Assembly: GCA_026027325.1 (NCBI GenBank)
Contig: JAMSLZ010000005.1
Coordinates: 558,001 to 622,000 of the forward strand
Direction: 5' to 3'
Length of the DNA: 64,000 nucleotides
DNA from: Actinomucor elegans
Taxonomy: Eukaryota; Mucoromycota; Mucoromycetes; Mucorales; Mucoraceae
The position numbers and the translations under genes were made by a program. The notes beneath the pieces were generated by a model. The model saw only the letters and a list, made by a program, of their open reading frames with translations. It was not told the DNA's origin and did no database searches. Below are positions 10,965 through 22,571 of the stretch, one piece after another (position 1 is the first letter of the stretch; the number at the start of each line of letters is the position of its first letter).

Positions 10965-11859
10965 ATGACATTAAACAAACAATCGACTGTCATTTTTGTT
11001 CATTCAACTGCTCATTGGGAATCTATTCAGCAACAGAAAGCTCAATTACTCGGTGTAAAACCCTTACCAGAAAACATACCCAAGCCAGTCAATGAAAAGA
11101 AGCCAAAAGCAAGCGAGCCCACAAAAAAAGACCCTCGTCGATCTCACTTGATTGGCAAAGAAGGTAGCCGACGAAGAAAGCGTTGGACAAACAGTAAAGT
11201 GGCTCTTTTTCTTTCTTTCTTGTTTTGATTGATTATTCATATTTGCTTCCTGATAGATAACTTTTCTGAACATCCTACTGCAGTTCTTTACGCAGAAGAC
11301 CTGCGTCCTCCTGGATATGAGAGCCAAAGCAGTTATAAATTCCGTAAGGCAGCTGCTGAGATATTAACAACCGGGGAAGAAGAAGAAGATATCGCTTTGA
11401 ATGAAGATACAAATGATGTTTCGCCTCAAATCTTGACTAGACATATCAGACATGATTTGAAAAAACTGCATATATCCCAAGGTCTGGTCACCAGCTATGA
11501 AGCACATCTTATACAGTTTATAGACCTTTGGTTAGATGATCCAAAGTGTCTTAAACATGTGTATATTAAAATCAACTCAAAGAATCAGTTTGAGAGATAT
11601 GTGCTGCATACAATGAGTAGATATTATGGACTTCATTCATTCAGTAACGTATTATTCTAGTGATCTAACAATAGGCATTAACATTGGATTCTTAGGTATT
11701 ACAAATGATCATGACGATAGAGAGACTTACATCTGCCATCCTGCTTATACAGATTATATCACAACAAATGATGCGTTTTCAATAGACTATATGGATGTCG
11801 CAAATTGGACCATGCCTGAGAGATCATTCTTTGACTATCTATTTCATCCTAGATGTTAG
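10965..11859 (+). CDS. R3H domain protein
   Basis: Exons 10965-11193, 11257-11643 and 11696-11859 join in frame to 259 residues; introns are 63 and 52 nt with GT...TAG ends. The middle (RRRKRWTN then FSEHPTAVLYAEDLRPPGY) looks like the region that precedes R3H in a conserved eukaryotic family. The R3H core is HLIQFIDLWLDDP ... FERYVLHTMSRYYGLHSFS, with the R-x3-H spacing needed to bind single-stranded nucleic acid. A role in RNA or single-stranded DNA binding is family knowledge, and the exact process is unknown. I chose the ATG at 10965 because sequence upstream of it is not protein-like. Confidence 0.8.
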
Positions 11860-12306
11860 CAGCAATCTGGCTAGCTCTTTAGACACGATAATAAAGCATC
11901 CTCATCGCTAGGATACGAAAACTATCACTTGCAACAGCATAGTTTAAAATATCTTGATAGTGGATGAATCCACTTTGTATCCATACACCCACAACATATA
12001 GTGATAGTTACGGACATTACAAATAATTAGGCATTGTTGTTGCCGATTTTGCATAATAACAAACATATGCTACTCGGTTACATCACTGGCTGTATGTTAG
12101 TAAACCAAATGCGTATAATGCAGTAACTAATGAGTGACTTTCCTTAATGTCTCTGACTTGCATGCATATAATACTTTATCAAACTACTTGAACGTTGTTC
12201 TGTTTATGCTAACTAAGGTGAAACACTTTGGCGCCCTTGCATGAGGACGATTATATTAAAAAGCAAATCGTAGTTTAGTTTTATTCATTATTTTTCTCTT
12301 ACCAGC
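11860..12306. other. Intergenic between the R3H gene and ERG4
   Basis: About 450 nt of AT-rich sequence holding the R3H gene 3' end and the ERG4 promoter. A pyrimidine-rich tract (TTTTTCTCTTACC) directly precedes the ERG4 start. No ORF or RNA gene is seen. Confidence 0.5.
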
Positions 12307-13839
12307 ATGTCAATTGATTCGCTGCATCCTCCGCCTCAAGTGAACTCAAACGGTGTTCCTTTATTCAAACAGAAAGTGACCAAGCGAGATGTCCAAGTAG
12401 ATAATGAGGTCAAGTATGAATTTGGCGGCCCTGTAGGTGTGTGTGCTATGATGATTGGATTTCCTTGCTTAATGTATTACTTTTGGATCTGCTTGGAATA
12501 TCATCAAGGCCAATTGATTTATCCCCCAGCACAAATCGAACAGTGGAAGCCTTGGTTTGTCAACGAAATTTGGAACATGATCAAGCAAGGCGCATATCCT
12601 ACTCGGTGGGCAACCCAGGTCTATATGGGATATGTTTTATTTTCATTTGTTTTGGCTCATGTTATGCCAGGACCTGTCATTGAAGGTTTACCTGTTCCAT
12701 CATTGAATGGACAAAAGGTAAGTTGGTGTCATAAAATAATAAAACAATACCTAAATAATCTTGAACAGATCAAATATCTTTGCAATGGTCTTTCATCTTG
12801 GTATTTGACACTGGTATTATCAATCACACTTCATGTGACAGGCATCTTTCGGCTCACATCAATCGTCGATCACTTTGGAGAGATCATGACTGTAGCTATT
12901 GTGTGGGGATTCGTATTGTCTACGATTGTGTATATTTCTGGCATTGCCTTGGGTAAAACGCATCGTATGTCAGGCAACCTGTTTTACGATTATTTTATGG
13001 GCTCCTTTTTAAATCCTAGGATTGGTCATGTGGATCTGAAAATGTGGGCTGAAATACGTGTACCTTGGCCTATACTATTCTATCTGTCTGTTTCTTGCTT
13101 GTTGAAGCAATATGAAACTTACGGCCAAGTCACAGCACCAGCAGTTTTTATGGTATTGGCTCATTTTCTTTATGTGAACGCCTGTCAAAAGGGTGAAGAA
13201 TGCATTCCTATATCTTGGGATATTATATATGAAAAGGATGGTAAGTTACCAAGTCTACTATATTCTTGTTACTAAAAAAAAAAAATTATAGGATTCATGT
13301 TAATATTTTGGAATATGGCAGGCGTGCCATTCACTTACTGCTATTCCTCCATTTATTTGATGAAGTACCAACTCACTACAGGTCACGCCATTACACATAA
13401 TTGGCCATATACAGTTGCCTTATTTACTTTATTGCTGGTTGGGTACTATATTTTTGATACGGGCAATTCTCAAAAGAATCGCTTCCGAATGGAACAGAAT
13501 GGCTCGTATATTGTGCGTAACGCATTTCCTCAATTACCTTGGGGCCGTATTCATCATCCTACTTATGTAAGTACCAAACATGGAAACCTATTGCTGACAT
13601 CTGGCTGGTGGGGTATTGCTAGAAAACCTCATTATACGGCTGACTTGATGATGGCAATATCTTGGGGTCTGATTACGGGATTTTCTTCATTCTTGCCCTA
13701 TTTTTATTTCTGCTTCTTTCTATGCGTACTTGTACATCGGGTGAGTCGAGATATGGAACGCTGTTCCAAAAAATACGGCCAAGACTGGGAGGAATACTGT
13801 AGAAGGGTTCCTTATATCTTCATTCCTTATGTATTCTAA
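12307..13839 (+). CDS. ERG4: Sterol C-24(28) reductase (ERG4/ERG24 family)
   Basis: Exons 12307-12717, 12769-13240 and 13292-13839 give 476 residues. The protein is a multi-span ER enzyme that reduces the C24(28) double bond in the last step of ergosterol synthesis, using NADPH. Evidence: N-terminal YEFGGPVGVCAMMIGFP, many hydrophobic spans, KNRFRMEQNG and LPWGRIHHPTY, HYTADLMMAISWGL in place of the NY-GDW motif of C-14 reductases, and the end DWEEYCRRVPYIFIPYVF. These favour Erg4 over Erg24. Length is normal for the family. A GTAAGT inside exon 3 (near 13567) is in frame and probably not used as a donor. Confidence 0.9.
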
Positions 13840-13990
13840 TCAGCACTAATAAAACAGTAGTATGTAAACAAAAAAGAACAAGAAGCTGTTATCTTTTATA
13901 TATTCTTTATGATATATATACTATAGTTATAATAATAATTGTTAAATTAATCTAAGAAGAGTGTTGGATGTATAAGTTAGTCTAAGTAAA

Positions 13991-14547
13991 TTAAGCGACA
14001 GTCAAGAAGGGAAGACTAAGAAGACGGGTACCGCTGACAGTGGTAGTAGTCTCACTACAAGATATATTAGTATGTGAGTGTTTCGATTGAATGAAATAAC
14101 TTACGTGAAGGTATGATCAACATGGGTGTTGGTAACAGTGCCAGTGACAGTTGTGATAGTGATAGTCTTGGGTTCATGGTGGGGATGAACGGTGTGGTAG
14201 ATGTAGATCTTCTTCTTGTGGTCATAGTCCTTGTGGTCACCCTTATGGTCATCCCACTTGTCATCATCATCGTCCTCATCATCATCCTCGTCATCCTCGT
14301 CATCCTTGTCATCGTCCTTGTCATCGTCCTTGTCTTCCCAACGCTTTTGCAAGAAGTTCTCGGGAACAAAACTAGCAGCATCAAGAGCGACGGAAGCAGC
14401 AGCTTGAGAAGCCACCATGGAGACAGCAGATGCAGAAGCAGAGGCGGCAGAGGCAGAGACAGCGCCAGAAGCCGAAGCAGAGGCGGGAGCAGCAGAAACA
14501 GCAGAAGCCAACAAGGCAGCAGAGATCAAAGAAAGAGTGAAACGCAT
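13991..14547 (-). CDS. Secreted Ala/Ser-rich, Asp/Lys-rich protein with Kex2-like site
   Basis: Two exons, 14547-14105 and 14054-13991, join in frame to 168 residues; without splicing the frame stops six bases into the intron. There is a clear signal peptide (MRFTLSLISAALLASAVSA), an Ala/Ser/Val-rich propeptide-like segment, then FLQKR, a likely Kex2 site, then a run of Asp/Lys/Glu (WEDKDDDKDDDKDDEDDED). A His/Tyr/Thr-rich part (HTVHPHHEPKTITITTV) and a short hydrophobic end (RLLSLPFLTVA) follow. It is probably a cell-wall or secreted protein; the polyacidic and His-rich parts could bind cations, which is inference. No family is recognised. Confidence 0.75.
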
Positions 14548-14907
14548 ATTAAATAATGAATTGCTATTATGAAATGAGAAATAGATGAAGATTATTAAAT
14601 AAGATGATTGATAATGAAGAAAACTACTTTGTAAAGCTACTTGGAGGAGTTTTTATACGATTTGATGACAAGATCAATTTAAAATATGGTTGAATTCTAT
14701 TATACGTTTGACCGTATTCAATTCGAACTAGACAAACAATACTTGGCCGTATATCTTGACGCTCTATACAAATAAGAGCTTACTGCCCGTTCGCTATAGG
14801 AAAATTAACAAGCTGTTCATACGGAATTTAGGGCCAAGAATTTGCTCTACGGTATAGGAACATTTTAAAGTATCAAAAGCACGCATACATATCACAGCAT
14901 TGTTTAT
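14548..14907. other. Promoter region of the secreted protein and 3' flank of the MAPKK
   Basis: No gene. On the minus strand a TATAAAA at 14657-14651 lies about 105 nt upstream of the secreted-protein start. The rest is AT-rich. Confidence 0.4.
14651..14657 (-). promoter_or_regulatory. Candidate TATA box of the secreted acidic protein gene
   Basis: TATAAAA on the minus strand, about 105 nt before the ATG at 14547. Position and sequence suit a TATA box of a strongly expressed gene; there is no functional evidence. Confidence 0.4.
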
Positions 14908-16384
14908 TCATCTTTGTTTATTGGTTATACTGGTAGCCCATTTAACGAGGTCTACCTTTTCTGTTGCAGCAGAAACAAGGTATTCATGGTTCTACCATAG
15001 ACATTAGTCACTATTTCTCGATCTATGATATATGCAGCTTACCATTAAATCATTGGGCGTGGCTCTTAGTTTCACGTCTTTCGTCAAGCTATACAAAAGA
15101 ACATATTTAATATAATCCCGATTAGTTTCCAACCATTCGTTACCATTTATCGACAAAATCAGTCAAATCTGCGGGATATTGTTTGTTGGTAGGGAATACA
15201 GGAACTGGTTCATGAACAATATGTTGTAATAGCTCAAAAATGGACAATGGAGTACCCTCTGGAGGGAAAGGGAATCTTCCTAATGCCAACTCCATTAATG
15301 TGATGCCCAAAGACCAAACGTCGGATTTCACGGAGTAAGGTGAGCCCATAATCCTTTCAGGCTTTTGTTATATGTGAGTTGACTGTCTAATAAGCTAACA
15401 TTCAACTTACACTCATATAAGAACTTGTACCAACAAACGTATCAGCAACTGAGTTGATCAACTGTCCTGATACGCCGAAATCACATAATTTGATTTGACC
15501 TTGAGAGTTTACCAAAACATTGGAGGGCTTCAAATCTATAATAAACATCAGTAACTCCAGTCTATAAAATGCCTAGCTACTCACCTCGATGAATGATTCG
15601 ATGTTCATCGTAGAGATATATTAAACCATCCACAATCTACACTGTGCATTAGTTTCTTATACTATCAAATCAAACAGTACTTACAGCATAACCAATTTTT
15701 TTCAATACATCAAAAGGAAAGGGGCCATGCTTCTTGTAGATCTGATCGAGCGATCTATCGAGATTTAAGTATTTACGGCTTTCCAAAGATAATTAAGCTT
15801 ACCCAGCATCCATGTATTCCATACAAATTGATATATCACCTCCATTCATGAAAGCTCCATAAAAACTAACAATATGTTTTGAATTACAGTCATGCATAAA
15901 CTGTAATTCTCGCATTATTTGCTTTCTTACATTCATATTGGCATCGACATGAACAATCTATATAATGTACACATTATTTCTTGGTTGCTACCAGTCATCT
16001 CCAGATGATGATGATGATGATGAAAGATCAAGATTTGTTTACCTTTCTTGCCATGATTGTATTTGTCCTTACGTGCAATACTTTACACACGGTCCCGCCG
16101 TTTCCTCTACCAAGTTCATCTACTGACTTGAAGTCTTCCGGGCGTAGATCCAGCCGCAACTCGAGTCCAATCTCTAATTCGCTTAATTGCTCACAAAGCT
16201 CGGTATAATCAGGTGCACCACGGCTATCAGTAGTTGCTCTTGTCGTTGTTGAAGTTGATTTGTCTTTGAGCTCATTAGCAGTTGTAGGCTCAGATGGTGG
16301 TGGGGAGCTCACTACAACGGGCGAATTTTGAAGTGTCAAATTCTTGAAGTTGCGTTTCTTTCTTAATGGTACTTTGGAGAGCAT
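14908..16384 (-). CDS. MAP kinase kinase (Ste7/Fuz7-like)
   Basis: Eight exons join in phase: 16384-16043, 15957-15803, 15754-15685, 15636-15585, 15535-15411, 15361-15144, 15088-15043 and 14991-14908, giving 363 residues. Motifs: Gly loop LGRGNGGTV, catalytic Lys in MARK (about K114), [18 protein letters not shown], an activation loop with S-V-A-D-T matching the S-x-A-x-T site that MAPKKKs phosphorylate, and [16 protein letters not shown]. The N-terminus has basic and proline-rich stretches, as in MAPK-docking tails. It acts between a MAPKKK and a MAPK in mating/filamentation- or stress-type cascades; which cascade cannot be told. Intron 1 contains a GAT repeat near 16005-16021. Confidence 0.9.
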
Positions 16385-17937
16385 CTTTTTCTAAAGGAAA
16401 GTCTGGTTAAACTCTTGTTGATGCGATGGAAAGGTGGGGAAATGGGAAAAGAAAGGTGTGTGTATTTAATATGTAATTTAAATAACAGTGTGGTAATATA
16501 TATTTAATCTGGTAATGCCCCTCCTTTAAACTTTTCCCTCACACCATTCTTTCTGCCTCAACTCCGATAGATGGGTACACTACTGTTTGAAACGCTGGAA
16601 GGATGTATTTACGTGTAAGAGACCAGTAAATAGGCTAATTTATATTAGAAATAGGTCAGATATACCTATATAGCTTCCATGGAGTTTCTATAGGAATCCC
16701 TATATCAGTTTATCTCGGTTCGTTTGGGTTTGTTTGTTAAGACAATGATTTGTACTACTGAGTAGTTTTGATAAGCAGCTTATTGATTTTATTGGATGGC
16801 GGTAGGTTGAGTCAAAGGTCCATGGTATCCTCGACAAAATCTTTCTAATAAAAGAATTGCGTCGTTATTCAACAGCAAACTAAGACGAATTGTTAATCCT
16901 TGGAAAATGCATAGAATAAGTAACACTCTTTTGCATAAGTAAGCGTGCCTGAATGTAAAACAAGCCAAAAAAGTTTTAGATAACTCCGACCGTAGAGGGA
17001 TTTTTGTTTCCAAAGCAACATTTTTCTTACTACTAATAAATATTATTGCAGGGTTTAAAACACCATCTTATTTTATACAAATGGTGTTAATTTTCAAAGC
17101 TGTTAAGTGATCATATATTTTTTTATAATCTTGTATATATTATAAAGACCTAAATTTGATACTGTTGAGCCTTAGAAATTTAAATCTATTACTGGGGCTT
17201 TCATTGGCTGCGGCAATGGAAAGTGGTGTATATAGCCCATTTGACAGAAATTTGTAAATTATACAATTACCTTTAGATGAATAAATAAGACAATTAAATT
17301 ACTATGGTCAGAGATATATATCTAATAGTAGGCACGTATTTTCATTCTTTTTCATTATTATAATGTTACTATATTAAATTCTATGCAACTCCGCTTTTTT
17401 TTTTTTTTTCAAACTACAGCTAAAAAAAATGGGTGTTTTATGCTAATCAACTTCAGACGTCTTGATCAATTATCATTTCTGTTTTGTAGGCCAGGTTCAG
17501 GATAAATTTACTTGATTTAGTAGTAACTCGAGGATAAGCCTTCAATGTACTCAATTATGACCACACTTGCAAAAAATATCCATCTATACATACATGACGT
17601 TGTCTTTGTAATAGCAGTCTATATTGTCACGTAGGAGGTCTTTTAGTTTAAACTCCACAACGGCCATCGTGGGTGATATATATGTGGGTAGTGCATATTC
17701 GAACGTGTTCAATAACATTTCTCAAGTTATGGGCATTATTATATGAAGCTCTCGGTTCTAATCGCAAGCCTCTTTTTACTGCACATATTTTATAGCGCTA
17801 TTATTTAAATACTCGTTCAAAGAAAGCTATATTTATTTAGGTGTTTGTAATAATGCTGTAGGAAAAAAAGGGCTTTGTATATTCTATTGATAAAACTATT
17901 GGGCCAAGTAATACCAATCCTTTTTATTTTTAATCAT
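16385..17937. other. Intergenic, AT-rich
   Basis: This is a gene desert between two convergent or co-directional minus-strand genes. A minus-strand ORF of 74 codons (17013-16789) has no recognisable domain. A T-tract lies at 17395-17409. No RNA gene or repeat family is evident. Confidence 0.4.
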
Positions 17938-19876
17938 CTAAACCTCGAGATTATGGATCCCAAAATCTAATATTCTAAACGAGGTTTCGTTCTTTCTGTA
18001 AACATCATACTGTCAATAAAAGACTATGGTTCCAGCAAAAAAAAATAAAAAAAATAAAAAACTTACTTTTGTATCGCTGCAATACATCTACGTTCATCGA
18101 AAGCTACACGCCAAACACCGTCTACATCAGTGATTAAATCTCGAATAAATCGCCCTGTTTCAATGTCCCACATCTTCAATCCACCTTCAGAGCCCGATAT
18201 GACTTTAAAATTATCGTGCTGAAAGCATGTAATGGAGTTGCCATGGCCAGTCAAGGCATGCTGACAAACGCCAGTCTCGGGTGACCATACTCTAAGAATA
18301 GAATCAGCTGCAGCAGAGACAAGATATTGATTTGTTAATCCAAGCAACCCAACCAATACAATATGTCCTTCCAATCGTTTAATACATTCCCCAGTTTTCA
18401 TATCCCAAATACGAACAGTGGAATCCATACTACCACTCATACAGCGATTCCTCTCTGCATCAATAACAACCGAGTACACCTTTTGTGTGTGCCCTTCCAG
18501 TAAATGAACCAAACGTCCTGTCTCAATGTCCCAAATACGAACAGTCTGATCATAGCTTCCACTTACTACAATATTGCCATGAGAAGCAACCGCTCGAACC
18601 GAATCCCGATGACCCACCAAAGTGTGAACGAAATACGGATTAGTTTCATTATTATTGAAATAATGCCCTCGTTCATCACTTTTCCGGAGATCAGGTAGTT
18701 TCCATATACGTAAAGTAGAATCACGCGAACCGGTGACAATCATCGGCCGCATTTCTGGTGCAATTGGTTTGGTGATGAGTAAACATCGAATGGTAGAAGT
18801 ATGACCTGTAAAAATATGGGTACATTTCCCAGTTTCCATGTCCCAAACACGAACACGGCGGTCAGTAGATCCTGTGACCAATGTATTATCTACATATTGA
18901 AGTGCCCAAACGCCACCCTCATGACCTTCCAAGGTCATTCTTTTTCTGCCAGTGGCTGTAGAATAGATGTTGACGTGAGAATCGTCTGCACCAGAAACAA
19001 TCTTGTCATCATCAAACTGTAGACATGTCACTACAAACTTGTCGTGTCCTGGAAAAGATATTTCTTGTGCTCGGCCTTTGATCCAGTTTTGCTTGAGGGT
19101 ATGATGTCTTGCATAGAGCTTTTTGTAGTGGTTAGTTACTGGTTGTTTTAATAAAGGATCTATAGTGGAATAGCCATTTTTTACTAGTAAGCTTTTCCAT
19201 AATCGATGATCGGCATCAATAATAGAGCTCCATTTTTTGCTTACGCAGGAAGCTCGGCTCAATGAAAAGGCATCTAAATGACTAATGATTCGCCTCGCTA
19301 TTTCCAATGGCAAATCGGATAGGAAATCGCGTTTAAGGATAGGCATGATCACTGAGTTGATGAACTGCAGCGTGTTTGTCGAAGACCGTTTAAGTAATTG
19401 ATATAATAAATACGATTTTAGATGTGAAGGAATCGAATCAAACATGTGTATCATGGAAGGCAACTGCCAAATCGAATTCAAAGCGGGTGCTTCGGTCAAA
19501 TCTACTGGATCGTCCAATGAAAAATCATCCCATTTTACTATTCTGGCTCTTTTGTGTCCTGTAATCAATGTAGTATCGCTTGCAACAAATCTTTTTCGAG
19601 CAAAGCTTGCGTTCGCTAAACAGGTAGAAGAGCCACTACTAGAAGGGATTGGTTCATTATCGAGCCTTGAAAAACTGTCTGTATCCTAATGAATACAAAT
19701 TTAATATACAATAGGAAACAAGTATTAGAAAGTGTAAATACTTTTTCTTGAAAGCATCTAACGTTTTTTGAGCAGTTATGCTCGCCTTTATTCGAGTTTA
19801 GCGTTATCTGAATAATATCGGTGAGCGTGCCATTGGGCAATGGCGATTGTAAAGGCGATGATGCTCTTTTTTGCAT
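17938..19876 (-). CDS. CDC4: F-box / WD40 protein, Cdc4-like SCF ubiquitin-ligase subunit
   Basis: Exons 19876-19742, 19685-18067 and 17995-17938 give 603 residues. The F-box (about residues 168-210, SDLPLEIARRIISHLDAFSL) recruits Skp1. The following seven or eight WD40 repeats (for example GHEGGVWALQYVDNTLVTGS, TDRRVRVWDMETGKC) form the substrate-binding propeller. The GGVWAL repeat and the end VDGVWRVAFDERRCIAAIQ are typical of fungal Cdc4. A stop appears soon after, but the sequence there is a strong donor (GTAAGT). Splicing to 17995 restores NETSFRILDFG, the expected family C-terminus. It probably targets phosphorylated cell-cycle regulators for degradation; assignment to Cdc4 rather than a paralogue is by these motifs. 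Confidence 0.88.
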
Positions 19877-22379
19877 TTAAATTATACAGATGAAAACAAC
19901 AATTAGAGAGAGAGAAAAAAGGGTATAGCGCGGGAGTCAAAAACAAAAACTAAAGCTCGTAATGATATTAGCAAAAAAGGGGCAAATTATACTTCGATCT
20001 TCTTGGCTTGTTTATACCGTGCATGCGTACTGCGAATATTTCCCTCGAAGCTACTTGTGGAATGCAGTTGTGGGACCAAACAATGCAATACATTCCATGC
20101 TTATTTCTTCGTTTCAGTGGCTGGGTTTCAGTTTTAGATGAGCTGGATTGGATAGTGGCAACTTAATAATTATATTATTGCTAAAGGTTCGCTCAAAAGT
20201 AGCATTTCATCACCTACTATTAATGTATGTCATAATCAAAGCACTTAGGTGAAATAATAGTTCTTTCTAAGAAAATTCTGGGCATTCAATGCGATATTAA
20301 GCCGAGACCAGTTAAGGGCTCTATTGAACATTATATAGACGGATCATATGAAATGCATGTATTTTATAACTAATTCCATATAATATATCTTTAGCGCTTT
20401 TTTTAAATGATGGCTTTTGTAGGTGAATTAGCTCGCTCTAGACATATACTGTGTAGCCATAAGATGTGACATTAAAGTTAGATCTGTCTAGAAATCTATA
20501 GATCATTAAATTTAGATCATTTGAAATACAAGTAGTTCATTGCCATTCACTATAATACAATACAAACTCAGTATTTATATCGAATAAAGATTATAATAGA
20601 TGTAGCAATTAGCTCTAAATATTTTTTTGTTATTATGCTGAAATCGGCTGTGAAATGTAGAGATGTTGACATAAATTCACAATTTTTTTTTTGCAAGGGT
20701 ATGAAGACAGTATTTCAAGTCATAACCTGTTGATAGCGCATATGTTTCATATGTTTTGTGACTATGCGCTTGTATTTCATATAAACATATAGTGATTATA
20801 GACCTACATACTACTGATATCCCGGTTAACCAACCCAGTTACAAAGAGCAACTATTAGCTTCAGCTTTAGGCTAGTACATAATCTTTCAGCATAAAGGCA
20901 CCAAGCAATCAATTATTGGCATTTATATAGACCAAGTGTAAGGAGCATTTATTCATATCCCATTATGTGCCTGATTCATGAATAGAGATGACTAGTCAAT
21001 AATACACTTGATAGCACATCTGCTAAGATATATCCCATTATAAATCACTTGGTCTAGGAAATGTAAAGACAGTGGAATTCATTGTTATAATATGCGCTTT
21101 ATATAGCCTATTTGGAGGCTGGCCTAGAAAATATTGGGCTGTAACAAGAAAATTGAAAATGTCGATCTGTTTATAATAAATAGATAAGTCAGGCTTAAAC
21201 CTGTCTAGATTATGGGCTACTTTTGACTGATTATATATACTACATCATAGATGATATTTCATCTTAGAGTTGATCCCTTGGCTATTGAAAGAATCTTATA
21301 ACAGTTGATGTTTTAAAATACTTGTAATTTATCTAACACATAAAAATGTTTATATAAACTGTTGGGCGAAGGAACACAATTACAATATAAATGGTATTTA
21401 TTGCGTATAATGAATACAGATACTTATTGCTCATCTGCAAAAATCGATGATAGAGTTATCAAATCCATAAGAAAGCTAACGAGTCAAGTCATGCCTTTAT
21501 CAGTAAAAGCGTACACTAATTTGAAACGATACAAACATTTATTGAGAAACGAATCCCATCGAGGCTAACTAAATTCTGTAACTAATAGACAGTGCGAAAT
21601 CTAATTTATTAATGCAGCGATTAACTTGACAGAGGGGACAGTACCGTTTTGGGCCATTTCCTATGTCCAAAACATGTAACTTTCCATAATTATGTTAACT
21701 ATTGGTACCCTAACGAAAAAAAAAAAGGACTTTTTGCGCTTCTGGAACTCACAAACATTTGTATTATAATGGAAGCTAAAGTGCTTTTTCTAAAGATTCT
21801 CGATGAATAAATTTTGCTTCAATGAGAATGAGAGGTATCCGATTTATTGAAAAGTAGAAAAAAGCTCTTCATACATATCTTCTATTCAATTATTCCCAGT
21901 CTTATTTAGTGTTGTTATTGTTATTGTTACTACTTTTAGTAGTTATTATTACTGTCTGCAATACCAAATAGACAAAAGATCTATGTTAATTTCTAGACTT
22001 TATGTAAAGCGCCCGAAGAATAGACATAAAAAAAACGTAGTACTTGTTAAAGATATGAATTACTTCATATGGTATATACCTAACATAGACAAGGACTGAG
22101 CTATCAAGATCAATATAAAGCTTATAACGGGTATGAATTGCTTATTCTGCACCTTTTCAAAGTTTCTATGGAGATACTGATTGGCCACTGACAGGATAAC
22201 CAATCCTCAAGATATAAGGTTCAATTTGCTAAATTGTCAAGATCTTCTCCTGGGGCATTGTACCACGATGGTTTGAGTTACGAAGCAAAGTGTTACACAT
22301 GCATCAGTGGACATTTCTTTTGATTAGATATTGACACCTATAATGAAGAATATATTTAGCTCTTTTCATTACTATAATC
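19877..22379. other. Intergenic region with dispersed repeats
   Basis: About 2.5 kb of AT-rich sequence. Repeat-like segments occur at 20458-20520 (AGATGTGACATTAAAG core) and near 20640-20700. One plus-strand ORF, 21362-21568 (68 codons), looks weakly protein-like but has no family. The right end (from about 22150) belongs to the 5' flank of kelch copy 3. Confidence 0.4.
20458..20520 (+). repeat. Dispersed repeat, AGATGTGACATTAAAC type
   Basis: AAGATGTGACATTAAAG is followed by AGATCTGTC, AGAAATCTATAGATCATT and AAATTTAGATC. This is the same order of motifs as at 6312-6370. Confidence 0.45.
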
Positions 22380-22571
22380 TTGCACTAGAAAAATAAAGTA
22401 AAAGACATACCTGAAGAGTATTGACTGCATTTTCTATTATTTTCAAACACTGAAATAGAACATTGTGCTTCTTGGAAGTACAGAATATGATTGTCTTCCT
22501 GAATCATAGTAACATAAATAGAGGAACATCTTAGTATTGTAGTTTCTTCATTCTCTTTTTCTTTTAATTCT

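Noticed and set aside
14113..14556. 147-codon plus-strand ORF
   Set aside because: It is the antisense shadow of the secreted Asp/Lys-rich gene; GAT/GAC codons read backwards give Val/Ile runs. The minus strand has a signal peptide and splice sites.
18504..19022. Plus-strand ORFs inside the F-box/WD40 gene
   Set aside because: Antisense shadows of WD40 repeats.
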